64,000 nucleotides of DNA from Leisingera sp. ANG1. Its GTDB lineage: Bacteria > Pseudomonadota > Alphaproteobacteria > Rhodobacterales > Rhodobacteraceae. Location of the stretch: the NCBI RefSeq assembly GCF_000203975.2, contig NZ_AFCF02000003.1:379327-443326 (forward strand). The letters run 5' to 3'. Below, one piece after another: positions 9,152 through 18,997 of the stretch; the first letter of the stretch is position 1; each line of letters starts with the position of its first letter. Under the pieces are notes generated by a model that saw nothing but the letters and a program-made list of their open reading frames with translations, ran no database searches and was not told the origin of the DNA. The translations under genes and the position numbers were made by a program.

Positions 9152-9167
9152 CCCGGCCTGTGCCGGG
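9152..9167. other. Small intercistronic hairpin
   Basis: CCCGGC and GCCGGG pair with a 4-base loop in the 91-base gap between the hydantoinase and permease genes. A second small hairpin (CCCTGT/ACAGGG) lies just to its left. No U tract follows on the minus strand. Confidence 0.35.
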
Positions 9168-9174
9168 GGTATGA

Positions 9175-10635
9175 TCAGACGCAGGCCGGCATGTTTTCAG
9201 CCGAACGCACGACCTGGCGCGGTGCGGTCACCTCTTTCCACTTGGACAGCGCCTTGTTGACTTCGGGGTACGCGGGCCGGTCCACAAACCGCCCGTGGCC
9301 CGGGGTGGCGCAGACGGTGCCGTCATCTACCGCCACCTCGCCGCAGCTGAGCGTGTAGCGGGGCAGGCCGGTGACCTCGCGGCCAGAGAACACGTTGTAT
9401 TCCACAACCGATTGCTGGGTTTCTGGAGAAATCACCTTGGATTTCTTGGGATCCCACACCACCAGGTCGGCGTCGGAGCCTTCCACAATCGCTCCTTTTC
9501 GCGGGTAGATATTGAGGATCTTGGCGATATTGGTGGAGGTGACGGCGACAAACTCGTTCGGAGTCAATCGGCCTGTATTCACTCCCTCGTTCCAAAGGAC
9601 CGGCATCCGGTCCTCAAGGCCGCCGGTGCCGTTCGGAATTTTGGTGAAGTCATCGATGCCAAAGCGTTTCTGATCCACGGTAAATGCACAGTGGTCGGTC
9701 GCCACAACCTGCAGGGAGCCTGCCTGCAGACCGGCCCACAGGCTGTCCTGATGCGCCTTGTCCCGGAATGGCGGCGACATCACCCGCTGCGCGGCGTGGT
9801 CCCAGTTGGGATGGCGGTATTCGCTTTCGTCCAGCACCAGATGCTGGATCAGCGGCTCGCCAAAGACCCGCATTCCCTTCTGGCGTGCCCGGCGGATCGC
9901 CTCATGCGCCTGTTCGCAGGAGGTATGCACGACATACAGCGGCACACCCGCCATGTCGGCGATCATGATAGCGCGGTTGGTGGCCTCGCCCTCAACCTCC
10001 GGCGGGCGCGACAGCCCATGCCCCTCCGGCCCGGTGATACCGTCGGCCAGCAGCTTCTGCTGCATGGTGGCCACCACATCGCCGTTTTCCGCATGCACCA
10101 TCGGCAGCGCCCCCAGCGCGGCGCAGCGGCGGAACGAGTCGAACAGCTCGTCATCGTCCACCATCAGCGCGCCTTTGTAGGCCATGAAGTGCTTGAAGGA
10201 GTTGATGCCGAGATCCACAACCTGCTGCATCTCGTTGAACACCTGCTCGCTCCACCAGGTCACCGCCATGTGGAAGGAGTAGTCGGCGCAGGCGCGTTTC
10301 GACTTGGCGTGCCAGGCCTCCAGCGCCGCCAGCATAGACTGGCCGGGGCTGGGAAGGCAGAAGTCCACCACCATGGTGGTGCCGCCCGCAAGGCCCGCGC
10401 GGGTGCCGCTTTCAAAATCATCCGCCGAATGGGTGCCCATGAAGGGCATCTCCAAATGCACATGCGGATCAATGCCGCCCGGCATGACATAACAGCCTTC
10501 GGCCTCCAGCACCCTGTCGCCGCTGAGGCCCGCGCCGATCTGCACGATTTTGCCATCCTCGATGGCGACATCAGCGGCATAGCTGCGGTCGGCGGCAACA
10601 ATGGTGCCGCCCTTGATCACGGTTCTCTGACTCAT
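9175..10635 (-). CDS. hydA: Dihydropyrimidinase / D-hydantoinase
   Basis: A 486-residue cyclic amidohydrolase. Metal-binding HVH (residues 58-60, in GGIDPHVHLEMP) and the carbamylated lysine motif MAYKG (Lys about 154) match dihydropyrimidinases; GDVV and EGHGLSRPPEVE motifs follow. It opens dihydrouracil to N-carbamoyl-beta-alanine, or dihydrothymine to the methyl analogue; related enzymes also hydrolyse 5-substituted hydantoins. The start at 10635 (MSQRTVIKGG) is chosen over an upstream ATG because it is the family N terminus. Five bases separate it from the upstream carbamoylase gene, which performs the next step, so the pair is co-translated. Cytoplasmic. Confidence 0.92.
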   Translation of the reverse strand: MSQRTVIKGGTIVAADRSYAADVAIEDGKIVQIGAGLSGDRVLEAEGCYVMPGGIDPHVHLEMPFMGTHSADDFESGTRAGLAGGTTMVVDFCLPSPGQSMLAALEAWHAKSKRACADYSFHMAVTWWSEQVFNEMQQVVDLGINSFKHFMAYKGALMVDDDELFDSFRRCAALGALPMVHAENGDVVATMQQKLLADGITGPEGHGLSRPPEVEGEATNRAIMIADMAGVPLYVVHTSCEQAHEAIRRARQKGMRVFGEPLIQHLVLDESEYRHPNWDHAAQRVMSPPFRDKAHQDSLWAGLQAGSLQVVATDHCAFTVDQKRFGIDDFTKIPNGTGGLEDRMPVLWNEGVNTGRLTPNEFVAVTSTNIAKILNIYPRKGAIVEGSDADLVVWDPKKSKVISPETQQSVVEYNVFSGREVTGLPRYTLSCGEVAVDDGTVCATPGHGRFVDRPAYPEVNKALSKWKEVTAPRQVVRSAENMPACV

Positions 10636-10640
10636 GCCGA

Positions 10641-11891
10641 TTACTCCACGATCTCTGCGGTTTCCAGCACGGCGTGCAGCAGCACATCCGTCCCCGCCGC
10701 CGCCCATTCGCGGCTGATTTCCTCGTCCTCGTTATGGCTCAGTCCATCGACGCAGGCGCACATCACCATTGCAGTCGGCGCCACCTTGTTGATCCAGCAG
10801 GCATCATGCCCCGCGCCGGAGATGATATTGCGGTGCGAATAGCCCAGCTTCTCCGCCGCACGGCGCACAGCATCCACACAGCCCTCGTCAAAGGTGACCG
10901 GGTCGAAATGCCCTGCCCGTTCGATCTCCAGCCCCAGTTCCAGCTCCTCGGCAATCTTCGCCGCACCCTCGCGCAGGCGCTGCTCCATATCGGTCTGGGT
11001 GTCAAAGCTGGGCGAACGGAAGTCGATGGTGAACACCACCTTGCCCGGAACAATGTTACGGCTGTTGGGGTAATAGTCGCAGTGGCCAACGGCACCGACA
11101 GCGTCGGGCTGGTGGCTCATCGCGATTTCATGCACCAGATCGGTGATCCGCGCCGCGCCAAGGCCCGCATTGCGGCGCATCGGCATCGGGGTGGAACCGG
11201 TGTGCGCCTCTTGCCCTGTCAGCGTCACCTGAAGCCAGTTCAGGCCCTGGCCGTGAGTGACGACACCAATGTCCTTGCCCTCGGCCTCCAGGATCGGGCC
11301 CTGCTCGATGTGCAATTCAAACATCGCGTGCATCTTGCGGCTGCCCACCGGCTCATCACCCTTGTAGCCGATCCGGGCCAGCTCCTCGCCGAATGTCTTG
11401 CCCTCGGCGTCCTCGCGCCCGTAGGCCCAGTCCTGGGTATGAACGCCGGCAAAGACGCCGGAGGATAGCATCGCGGGAGCAAACCGCGTGCCTTCCTCAT
11501 TGGTCCAGTTCACCACCACGATGGGACGGCGCGGGGTGATGCCCTGATCGCGGATCGAGCGCACCACCTCAAGCCCCGCCAGCACGCCCAGCACGCCATC
11601 GTATTTGCCGCCCGTCGGCTGGGTGTCCAGATGGCTGCCCATCATCACCGGGTCCAGATCCGGCTCGGCGCCCTCAAGGCGGGCAAACATGTTGCCCATG
11701 CTGTCGACGCCCACCGTCATGCCGGCCTCTTCACACCAGCGCTTGAACAGGTCGCGGCCTTCCTTGTCGGCATCGGTCAACGTCTGGCGGTTGTTGCCGC
11801 CGCGCACCCCTGGGCCCTTCTGCGCCATTTCCATAAGCGAATCCCACAGGCGGCTGCCATTGATGCGGGCGTTGCTTTGCACGTCTTTCAT
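10641..11891 (-). CDS. Zn-dependent amidase/carbamoylase (beta-ureidopropionase-like, M20 family)
   Basis: A 416-residue M20-family hydrolase. Metal-ligand motifs visible are GSHLDTQPTGGKYDGV, NWTNEEGTRF and a late GAGHDACWI plus GLSHNEDEE. This subgroup contains beta-ureidopropionase, N-carbamoyl-L-amino-acid hydrolase and allantoate amidohydrolase. Next to a dihydropyrimidinase the likely reaction is N-carbamoyl-beta-alanine to beta-alanine, carbon dioxide and ammonia. The start at 11891 (MKDVQSNARI) follows a plausible ribosome site (GGGAGAG). Allantoate hydrolysis is an alternative but no ureide genes are nearby. Confidence 0.88.
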   Translation of the reverse strand: MKDVQSNARINGSRLWDSLMEMAQKGPGVRGGNNRQTLTDADKEGRDLFKRWCEEAGMTVGVDSMGNMFARLEGAEPDLDPVMMGSHLDTQPTGGKYDGVLGVLAGLEVVRSIRDQGITPRRPIVVVNWTNEEGTRFAPAMLSSGVFAGVHTQDWAYGREDAEGKTFGEELARIGYKGDEPVGSRKMHAMFELHIEQGPILEAEGKDIGVVTHGQGLNWLQVTLTGQEAHTGSTPMPMRRNAGLGAARITDLVHEIAMSHQPDAVGAVGHCDYYPNSRNIVPGKVVFTIDFRSPSFDTQTDMEQRLREGAAKIAEELELGLEIERAGHFDPVTFDEGCVDAVRRAAEKLGYSHRNIISGAGHDACWINKVAPTAMVMCACVDGLSHNEDEEISREWAAAGTDVLLHAVLETAEIVE

Positions 11892-11908
11892 GTTGTCTCT
11901 CCCTTGGC

Positions 11909-11950
11909 GGCTGCCGGCCCCGCACGCTCCTCCGCGGCGGACCGGCAGCC
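11909..11950. other. Long-loop hairpin between aminotransferase and carbamoylase genes
   Basis: Arms GGCTGCCGG (11909-11917) and CCGGCAGCC (11942-11950) are exact complements in the 65-base gap. It may set relative expression within the operon; no terminator U tract is present. Confidence 0.35.
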
Positions 11951-11956
11951 GGTTGG

Positions 11957-13276
11957 TCACGCGATGAGCGACTCGGCCAGGATGCCGATCAGCTCGTCGA
12001 TTTCAGATTTTTCGATGATCAGCGGCGGCGACATGGCAATGATGTCGCCGGTTGTGCGCAGATGCGCCCCCCTGTCCCAGGCCCGCAGATAGGTGTCAAA
12101 GGCGCGTTTGGTCGGCTGGCCCGCAACCGGCTCCAGCTCCACCGCGCCCACCAGGCCGGAACAGCGGATGTCCGCCACATGCGGCAGGCCCTTGAGGCTG
12201 AACAGCGCCTCGGTCCAATAGTCCTCCAGCCCTGCGGCCCGCTCAAACAGCTGTTCCTCGCGGTAGGTGTCCAGCGCCGCCAGCGCTGCCGCGCAGGCGA
12301 CCGGATTGCCGGAGTAGGTATAGCCGTGAAACAGCTCGATCAGGTTCTCCGGACCGGTCATGAAGGCATCGTGGATCTCGCTGCTGATCATAACCGCACC
12401 CATCGGAATGACACCATTGGTCAGCCCCTTGGCGGTGGTGATCATGTCCGGCTCGACGCCATAGTAATCCGCGCCAAACGCGCGGCCCAGGCGGCCATAG
12501 GCCGTGATCACCTCGTCGAAAATCAACAGGATGCCATGCTCGCGGGTGATCTCGCGCAGCCGCTCCAGGTACCCCTTCGGCGGCAGGATCACCCCGGCGG
12601 AACCCGCCATCGGCTCGACGATCACCGCGGCAATGGTTTCGGCCCCGTGCAGCTCGATCAGCCGCACCAGATCCTCCGCCAGCTCCGCGCCATGTTCCGG
12701 CTGGCCCTTGGTAAAGGCGTTGCGCTCCGGATCATGGGTGTGGCGCAGGTGGTCGACCCCGGTCAGCAGGCTGCCGAAATGCCGGCGGTTGTTGACGATG
12801 CCACCGACCGAGATGCCGCCGAAATTGACCCCGTGATAGCCTTTCTCGCGCCCGATCAGCCGGGTGCGGCCCGGCTCGCCCTTGGCCTTGTGGTAGGCCA
12901 GCGCGATCTTCAGCGCGGTCTCCACCGATTCAGAGCCGGAGTTGGTGAAGAACACGTGGTTCAGATCGCCCGGCGCCAAATCCGCCAGCCGTGCGGCCAG
13001 CTCAAACGCCTTGGGGTGGCCCATCTGGAAGGCCGGCGCATAGTCCAGTTCAGTGACCTGCTTCTGCACCGCCTCGGTGATGCGCGGCGCGGCGTGGCCT
13101 GCATTGACGCACCACAGGCCCGCGGTGCCATCCATCACCTTGCGCCCGTCGGTGGTGGTGTAATACATGCCCTCGGCCGAGGCGACCATGCGCGGGTTCT
13201 CCTTGAAATGCCGGTTGGCGGTGAAGGGCATCCAATAGGCGTCCATGGCGTTTGCGCGTTTTGGATCAGTGGTCAT
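11957..13276 (-). CDS. Class III omega-amino acid:pyruvate aminotransferase (beta-alanine transaminase-like)
   Basis: A 439-residue PLP enzyme with the class III signature: YWMPFTANRHFKENPR at the start, FFTNSGSESVETALK, the IFDEVITAYGR motif and the PLP lysine in TTAKGLTNG. It fits beta-alanine:pyruvate aminotransferases, giving malonate semialdehyde from beta-alanine, the final nitrogen-releasing step after the ureidopropionase. 3-aminoisobutyrate from thymine would be an equal substrate. The start at 13276 (MTTDPKR) is chosen because the upstream extension has no family match. The gap to pntB is 25 bases, so it is in the same transcript. Confidence 0.88.
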   Translation of the reverse strand: MTTDPKRANAMDAYWMPFTANRHFKENPRMVASAEGMYYTTTDGRKVMDGTAGLWCVNAGHAAPRITEAVQKQVTELDYAPAFQMGHPKAFELAARLADLAPGDLNHVFFTNSGSESVETALKIALAYHKAKGEPGRTRLIGREKGYHGVNFGGISVGGIVNNRRHFGSLLTGVDHLRHTHDPERNAFTKGQPEHGAELAEDLVRLIELHGAETIAAVIVEPMAGSAGVILPPKGYLERLREITREHGILLIFDEVITAYGRLGRAFGADYYGVEPDMITTAKGLTNGVIPMGAVMISSEIHDAFMTGPENLIELFHGYTYSGNPVACAAALAALDTYREEQLFERAAGLEDYWTEALFSLKGLPHVADIRCSGLVGAVELEPVAGQPTKRAFDTYLRAWDRGAHLRTTGDIIAMSPPLIIEKSEIDELIGILAESLIA

Positions 13277-13301
13277 ATCCAAATCCTTTTCTTGAGAGTG
13301 T

Positions 13302-14741
13302 TCAGGCCGCAATCTGGTTCAGCAGCGTATCGAGGCTCTGCTTTGCATCGCCATAGACCATGCGGGTGTTTTCCTTGAAGAACAGGGGGTTCTCGATGCC
13401 GGAGTAGCCGGTGCCCTGGCCGCGCTTGGAGACAAACACCTGTTTCGCCTTCCAGCATTCCAAGACCGGCATGCCCGCGATCGGCGAGTTGGGGTCTTCC
13501 TGGGCGGCGGGGTTGACGATGTCGTTGGAGCCGATGACGATGGCCACGTCGGTGTCCGGGAAGTCCTCGTTGATCTCGTCCATTTCCAAGACGATGTCGT
13601 AAGGCACTTTGGCCTCGGCCAGCAGCACGTTCATGTGGCCCGGCAGGCGGCCCGCAACCGGGTGGATGGCAAAGCGCACCTCTTTGCCCTTGGCGCGCAG
13701 GCGGCGGGTCAGCTCAGCCACGTTCTGCTGCGCCTGGGCCACCGCCATGCCGTAGCCGGGGATGATGATGACGCTGTCGGCCTCATCCAGCGCGGTGGCA
13801 ACGCCGTCGGCGTCGATGGCGATCTGCTCGCCTTCCACTTCCATCGCGGGACCGGTGGTGCCGCCGAAGCCGCCCAGGATCACGCTGACGAAGGAGCGGT
13901 TCATCGCCTTGCACATGATGTAGGAGAGGATCGCACCGGAGGAGCCCACCAGCGCGCCGACCACGATCAGCAGGTCGTTGCCCAGCGAGAAGCCGATCGC
14001 CGCCGCGGCCCAGCCGGAGTAGCTGTTCAGCATCGAGACCACCACCGGCATGTCGGCGCCGCCGATGCCCATGATCAGGTGGTAGCCGATGAACAGCGCC
14101 GCCAGGGTCATCAGGAACAGCGGCAGGAAGCCGCCGGAGCTGAAGTACCAGATCAGGCAGAGGAAGGAGAGGCCCGCCGCGCCCGCGTTCAGCATATGGC
14201 CGCCCGGCAGCTTGGTGGCAGCCGAGGTGACCTTGCCCGCCAGCTTGCCAAAGGCGATGACCGAGCCGGTGAAGGTGATGGCGCCGATGAAGATGCCGAG
14301 GAACAGCTCAACCCGCAGGAAGGAGATCTCTGCCGGGGTCTTCTTGGCAATCAGCTTGGCAAAGGTGCCGAGGTCTTCGGTGCTGCCCGCGGCCACGGCG
14401 GCCGCCACATTGCCGATCTCAAAATGGGCGATGAAGCCCACAAAGACCGCAGCCAGACCGACCAGCGAGTGCATCGCGGCAACCAGCTGCGGCATCTCGG
14501 TCATCTGGACCTTCTTGGCGACATAGGTGCCGATGATGCCGCCGCCCGCGATCAGCAGGATCGACAGCAGCCACAGGCCGGAACCGGGGCCGATCAGGGT
14601 GGCGAAAACCGCCAGCCCCATGCCGGCAATGCCGTACCAGACCGCGCGCTTGGCGCTTTCCTGGTTCGACAGGCCGCCCAAGCTGAGGATGAAAAGAACA
14701 GCCGCAACGACATAGGCGGCGGTGGTGAAACCGTAATCCAT
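13302..14741 (-). CDS. pntB: NAD(P) transhydrogenase subunit beta
   Basis: A 479-residue integral membrane protein with a run of hydrophobic segments over the first 270 residues and a C-terminal NADP(H)-binding domain ([14 protein letters not shown], then [21 protein letters not shown] and [12 protein letters not shown]). With PntA it forms the proton-driven transhydrogenase that makes NADPH from NADH at the inner membrane. It follows pntA by 16 bases. Being first in a catabolic operon is unusual and suggests the operon needs extra NADPH. Confidence 0.96.
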   Translation of the reverse strand: MDYGFTTAAYVVAAVLFILSLGGLSNQESAKRAVWYGIAGMGLAVFATLIGPGSGLWLLSILLIAGGGIIGTYVAKKVQMTEMPQLVAAMHSLVGLAAVFVGFIAHFEIGNVAAAVAAGSTEDLGTFAKLIAKKTPAEISFLRVELFLGIFIGAITFTGSVIAFGKLAGKVTSAATKLPGGHMLNAGAAGLSFLCLIWYFSSGGFLPLFLMTLAALFIGYHLIMGIGGADMPVVVSMLNSYSGWAAAAIGFSLGNDLLIVVGALVGSSGAILSYIMCKAMNRSFVSVILGGFGGTTGPAMEVEGEQIAIDADGVATALDEADSVIIIPGYGMAVAQAQQNVAELTRRLRAKGKEVRFAIHPVAGRLPGHMNVLLAEAKVPYDIVLEMDEINEDFPDTDVAIVIGSNDIVNPAAQEDPNSPIAGMPVLECWKAKQVFVSKRGQGTGYSGIENPLFFKENTRMVYGDAKQSLDTLLNQIAA

Positions 14742-14757
14742 TTGTTCGGCCCCTCTT

Positions 14758-16329
14758 TTAAGATTTCTGGAACATGGCGAGCATGCGCCGGGTGACGAGG
14801 AAGCCGCCGAAGATGTTGATCCCGGCCATGAAAACGCTGAGCGCCGCCAAGAGGATCACCAGGAAGCTGCCCGATCCGATCTGCATCAAGGCGCCCAGGA
14901 TGATGATCGAGGAGATCGCGTTGGTCACAGCCATCAGCGGCGTGTGCAGCGAATGCGCAACGCCCCAGATCACCTGGAAGCCCACGAAACAGGCCAGCGC
15001 AAAGACGATGAAATGCTGCATGAAGCTGACCGGCGCGAACAGCCCGACCAGCAAGAGGAGCGCACCGCCGCCTGCCAGCAGGGTGACCTGGCTCTTGGTC
15101 TGCGCCTTGAAGGCCTCAACCTCCTTGGCGCGTTTTTCTTCCGGCGTCAGCTCCGGCACGGCCTCCTTGGGTTTGGCCGCAATGGCCTGCACCTTGGGCG
15201 GCGGCGGCGGGAAGGTGATCTCGCCCTCAAACGTGACGGTGGCGCCGCGGATCACGTCGTCTTCCATGTTGTGGTTGACCTGGCCGTCTTTCTCCGGCGT
15301 GAGGTCGGCCATCATGTGGCGGATGTTGGTGGCGTAAAGCGACGAGGACTGCGCCGCCATCCGGGACGGGAAATCGGTGTAGCCGATGATGGTGACGCCG
15401 TTGTCGGTCACGACCTTCTCATCCGCGACGGTCAGCTTGCAGTTGCCGCCCTTTTCCGCCGCCAGATCAACGATCACCGAACCCGGCTTCATTGCGGCAA
15501 CCATATCCTCGGTCCACAGCTCCGGCGCTTCACGGTTGGGGATCAGCGCGGTGGTGATGACGATGTCCATCTCCGGCGCCAGCTCGCGGAACTTGGCGAG
15601 CTGCGCTTCGCGGAACTCCGGCGAGGAGACCGCCGCATAGCCGCCGGTGGCAGCGCCGTCCTGCTGCTCTTCCTCGAAGTCCAGATAGACAAACTCGGCC
15701 CCCATCGACTCGACCTGCTCAGCCACTTCAGGCCGCACGTCGAAGGCATAGGTCACCGCGCCCAAACTGGTCGAGGTGCCGATGGCGGCAAGCCCCGCCA
15801 CCCCGGCGCCGACCACCAGAACCTTGGCAGGCGGCACCTTGCCTGCCGCGGTGATCTGGCCGGTGAAGAAGCGGCCGAAATTGTTGCCCGCCTCGATCAC
15901 CGCGCGGTAGCCCGCGATATTGGCCATCGACGACAGCGCGTCCATCTTCTGCGCGCGCGAAATCCGCGGCACCATTTCCATGGCGATGACGTTGGCCTTC
16001 TTCGACTTGGCCAGCTCCATCCCCTCTTCATTCCCTGCCGGGTTGAAGAAGGAGATCAGCGTCTTGCCCTTGGTCAGCCGCTTCAGCTCGGTTGCATCCG
16101 GCTGGCGCACCTTGGCGACAATATCGCAGGCCTTCCACAGCGCTGCCGGGGTCTTGATGACCTCAACGCCTGCCGCCTCATAGGCCGCATCGGAAAAGCC
16201 CGCAGCGGCGCCCGCCCCGGCCTCAATCGCGCACTCATAGCCCAGCTTCTGCAGCTGCTTCGCCGAATCCGGCGTCATCGCAACCCGGTTTTCACCCGGC
16301 GCCAGCTCTTTTGGCGTTCCAATCAGCAC
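14758..16329 (-). CDS. pntA: NAD(P) transhydrogenase subunit alpha
   Basis: A 523-residue protein: N-terminal alanine-dehydrogenase-like NAD domain ([30 protein letters not shown]) and a C-terminal membrane part of about four segments, the two-gene E. coli layout rather than the split alphaproteobacterial three-gene form. I choose the GTG at 16329, preceded by a strong GGAGGAG site at 7 bases, which gives the family N terminus; the longer frame to 16386 does not. It is the first gene of the leftward operon and divergent from cofG. Confidence 0.95.
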   Translation of the reverse strand: MLIGTPKELAPGENRVAMTPDSAKQLQKLGYECAIEAGAGAAAGFSDAAYEAAGVEVIKTPAALWKACDIVAKVRQPDATELKRLTKGKTLISFFNPAGNEEGMELAKSKKANVIAMEMVPRISRAQKMDALSSMANIAGYRAVIEAGNNFGRFFTGQITAAGKVPPAKVLVVGAGVAGLAAIGTSTSLGAVTYAFDVRPEVAEQVESMGAEFVYLDFEEEQQDGAATGGYAAVSSPEFREAQLAKFRELAPEMDIVITTALIPNREAPELWTEDMVAAMKPGSVIVDLAAEKGGNCKLTVADEKVVTDNGVTIIGYTDFPSRMAAQSSSLYATNIRHMMADLTPEKDGQVNHNMEDDVIRGATVTFEGEITFPPPPPKVQAIAAKPKEAVPELTPEEKRAKEVEAFKAQTKSQVTLLAGGGALLLLVGLFAPVSFMQHFIVFALACFVGFQVIWGVAHSLHTPLMAVTNAISSIIILGALMQIGSGSFLVILLAALSVFMAGINIFGGFLVTRRMLAMFQKS

Positions 16330-16586
16330 GGCCGTTCTCCTCCCATTGCGCCAGACCCGCCCCACAGGTGAGTCGGATGGCATCATTCATCATGTTTCTT
16401 TTTTTACCAGATAGTCAAATTTTTAGTTTTCAGTCAACAAAATTGTACCACGTAAGCAGGTATTCAACATTTTTTTGCTTTGTTTTCTATAGTTACAGTA
16501 TTTTGCAGGCATGTTTTTTATCTACTAGTCAAATTTAAGGTTGACAGAATCCAGGAGTCCCACAAACCTGAAAGCAGGAGGAGCCC
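16330..16586. promoter_or_regulatory. AT-rich divergent control region between pntA and cofG
   Basis: This 257-base region is far more AT-rich than its surroundings and must hold the promoters of both operons. An 11-base direct repeat TAGTCAAATTT occurs at 16412-16422 and 16526-16536. The core GTCAA is found at 16414, 16433 and 16528, and its complement TTGAC at 16541-16545, so GTCAA-N8-TTGAC forms an inverted repeat just ahead of cofG. E. coli RutR sites use TTGAC/GTCAA halves, though in the opposite order, so binding of the nearby RutR-like protein here is a reasonable guess. TTGACA at 16541 could alternatively be a -35 box. Confidence 0.6.
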
Positions 16587-17729
16587 ATGAACATTCAACT
16601 GACCAAACCAAGTGAATCCTGGGCGGCGGCCGGGGACCTGCATGACTTGATGGCCCGTGCCCGCCAGATCCGCGATGCCCATTGGGGGCGCACCGTCACC
16701 TATTCCCGCAAGGCCTTTGTGCCGCTGACCAACATGTGCCGCGACACCTGCGGCTATTGCACCTTCGTCAAGCATCCCGACTCGCCCGAAGCGAACATCA
16801 TGACGCCGGAGCAGGTGCTTGCCACGGCCCGCCGCGGTGAGCGGGAAGGCTGCAAGGAGCTGCTGTTCAGCCTCGGCGAGAAACCGGAACTGCGCTACGA
16901 GAAGGCGCGCAAAGCACTGGAGCGGCTCGGCTATTCCAGCCTGACCGCCTATCTGGCCGAGATGTGCGCGCTGGTGCTGCGGGAAACCGCGCTGCTGCCG
17001 CATGTGAACGCAGGCACGCTGACCAGCGAAGAGATTGACCTCTTGCGGCCGGTCTCTGCCTCGATGGGGATGATGCTGGAAACCGTCAGCCGCCGCCTGA
17101 CCCGCAAGGGCCAGCCGCATTATGCCTGCCCCGACAAGGTGCCGGTGCAGCGGCTGCGCACGCTAGAACGGGCGGGCGAGAAGAAAGTGCCCTTCACCAC
17201 CGGCCTGCTGATCGGCATCGGCGAGACTTTTGAAGAGCGTATCGAGGCGCTGCACGCGATCAACGGCGCCCACGCCCGCCACGGCCACATCCAGGAAGTG
17301 ATCATCCAGAACTTCCAGCGCAAGCCAGATATCGCCATGGCGAACCACCCGGAGCCGCCGCTGGAAGACATGCTGCGCACCATCGCGGCGGCCCGCATCA
17401 TCCTGTCGCCGGACATCAGCCTGCAGGCGCCGCCGAACCTCAGCGCCCGCCATCCGGCCTACCTGGACGCAGGCATCAACGACTGGGGCGGCATCTCGCC
17501 GGTCACCATCGACTTCATCAATCCGCAGCATGAATGGCCGGAGATCCGCCAGCTTGCCGCCTCCTGCACCCAGGCCGGGTTCCAGCTGCGCGAGCGGCTG
17601 ACGGTCTACCCCAGCTACCTGGCCGCCGGCAGCGGCTTCATCGACCCGGAAATTCTGGCCCGCGCCTCCGGCATGGCGCAGGCCAACGGACTGGCACGCG
17701 ACCAGCAGCACATGGGAGAAACAGCATGA
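16587..17729 (+). CDS. cofG: FO synthase subunit 1 (7,8-didemethyl-8-hydroxy-5-deazariboflavin synthase)
   Basis: A 380-residue radical SAM enzyme with the [4Fe-4S] motif CRDTCGYC (Cys 51, 55, 58) in a context (YSRKAFVPLTNMC) specific for CofG. With CofH it builds the deazaflavin chromophore FO from tyrosine and a flavin precursor (5-amino-6-ribitylamino-uracil). In actinobacteria the two activities are fused in FbiC; here they are separate genes, as in archaea and cyanobacteria. It begins the rightward operon after an AGGAGGAG site and overlaps cofH by ATGA. Confidence 0.95.
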   Translation: MNIQLTKPSESWAAAGDLHDLMARARQIRDAHWGRTVTYSRKAFVPLTNMCRDTCGYCTFVKHPDSPEANIMTPEQVLATARRGEREGCKELLFSLGEKPELRYEKARKALERLGYSSLTAYLAEMCALVLRETALLPHVNAGTLTSEEIDLLRPVSASMGMMLETVSRRLTRKGQPHYACPDKVPVQRLRTLERAGEKKVPFTTGLLIGIGETFEERIEALHAINGAHARHGHIQEVIIQNFQRKPDIAMANHPEPPLEDMLRTIAAARIILSPDISLQAPPNLSARHPAYLDAGINDWGGISPVTIDFINPQHEWPEIRQLAASCTQAGFQLRERLTVYPSYLAAGSGFIDPEILARASGMAQANGLARDQQHMGETA

Positions 17730-18997
17730 CCATCCAACCCCCCGCAGAGAAGTTTGCCGCAGTCCCGGCGGCCGTCAGCGCCGCCTCCGCTCCGGTTCGC
17801 GCCATTCTGGAACTGGCGTTGGAAGGCGGCGAGGTGTCAGAAGCCGAAGGCACAGAGCTGTTCCGCACCACCGGCGCTGACGCCGAAGCGGTCTATGCGG
17901 TGGCCGACGAACTGCGCCGCCGCGCCAACGGCGGCCACGTCTCCTTTGTGGTCAACCGCAACATCAACTTCACCAACATCTGCTACATGGGCTGCCGCTT
18001 TTGCGGCTTTGCCAAACGGTCCGAGGACAAGGACGCCGAGTGGCTGGAGCCCGCCCAGATCATCGAGCGCGCGCAGCAGGCCTGGGACCGCGGCGCGACC
18101 GAGGTCTGCATCCAGGGCGGGCTGCACCCCAAGATGGAAGGCACCTATTACCGCGACATCGTGCGCGCCATCAAGGCGGCGCTGCCCGACATGCATATCC
18201 ACGCCTTCTCGCCGTTTGAGATTTGGTACGGTGCCTCCAAGACCAAGATGTCCTATCATGACTTCCTGGCCGATCTGAAGGCGGCGGGCCTCGGCTCGAT
18301 GCCCGGCACCGCGGCGGAAATCCTCGATACCGAAGTGCGGATGCAGCTGACCAAGAACAAGCTGAGCGCCGAGAAATGGGTGGAGATCATCCGCGCCGCG
18401 CATGACGTCGGCATCCCGACCACTGCCACCATCATGTACGGCCATATCGACGGGCCGGAGCATTGGGCGGCGCACATCCGCCTTTTGCGCGACATCCAGA
18501 AAGACACCGGCGGCTTTACCGAACTAGTGCCACTGTCCTTTGTGCACACGGAATCGCCCCTTTGGGCACAGAACCCGGACACCGTGCGCCCCGGCCCCAC
18601 CGCGCTGGAGGTGGACCTGATGCACGCGGTCTCGCGCATCATGCTGCACGGCTGGATCGACAACATCCAGGTCAGCTGGACCAAGCTGGGCGCGGCCCGG
18701 GCGCAACAGATGCTGTCGCGCGGCGTCAACGACCTCGGCGGCACGCTGATGAACGAAAGCATCTCGCGCGCGGCCGGGTCGGACCACGGCCAGGAAATCA
18801 CCGCCCGCGAGCTGGCGCAGATCATCCGCGCCGCGGGCCGGGTGCCGGTGCGCCGCAACACCATCTACGAGGTGCGCGAGGTTTATGAGCATCACGACCC
18901 CGAGGTGATCGCGCCGCTGGTGGACCGCCAGGGCCGTGACCCGCTGGCCTTCCTGGAAATGTTCCCGGAGCGCCCCGCGCTGGAGGCGGCGGAATGA
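17726..18997 (+). CDS. cofH: FO synthase subunit 2
   Basis: A 423-residue radical SAM enzyme with CYMGCRFC (Cys 86, 90, 93) and the CofH-type sequence NRNINFTNIC before it. It joins tyrosine-derived hydroxybenzyl to the ribityl-uracil precursor in FO synthesis. The start at 17726 lies in a four-base ATGA overlap with cofG, which fits coupled, stoichiometric translation. The roughly 70-residue N-terminal part before the cluster is normal for CofH. Confidence 0.95.
   Translation: MTIQPPAEKFAAVPAAVSAASAPVRAILELALEGGEVSEAEGTELFRTTGADAEAVYAVADELRRRANGGHVSFVVNRNINFTNICYMGCRFCGFAKRSEDKDAEWLEPAQIIERAQQAWDRGATEVCIQGGLHPKMEGTYYRDIVRAIKAALPDMHIHAFSPFEIWYGASKTKMSYHDFLADLKAAGLGSMPGTAAEILDTEVRMQLTKNKLSAEKWVEIIRAAHDVGIPTTATIMYGHIDGPEHWAAHIRLLRDIQKDTGGFTELVPLSFVHTESPLWAQNPDTVRPGPTALEVDLMHAVSRIMLHGWIDNIQVSWTKLGAARAQQMLSRGVNDLGGTLMNESISRAAGSDHGQEITARELAQIIRAAGRVPVRRNTIYEVREVYEHHDPEVIAPLVDRQGRDPLAFLEMFPERPALEAAE

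Noticed and set aside
7518-10842. Long plus-strand frames over the permease and hydantoinase
   Set aside because: The minus-strand genes have strong family matches and ribosome sites. The plus-strand frames are His/Gln/Arg-rich shadows.
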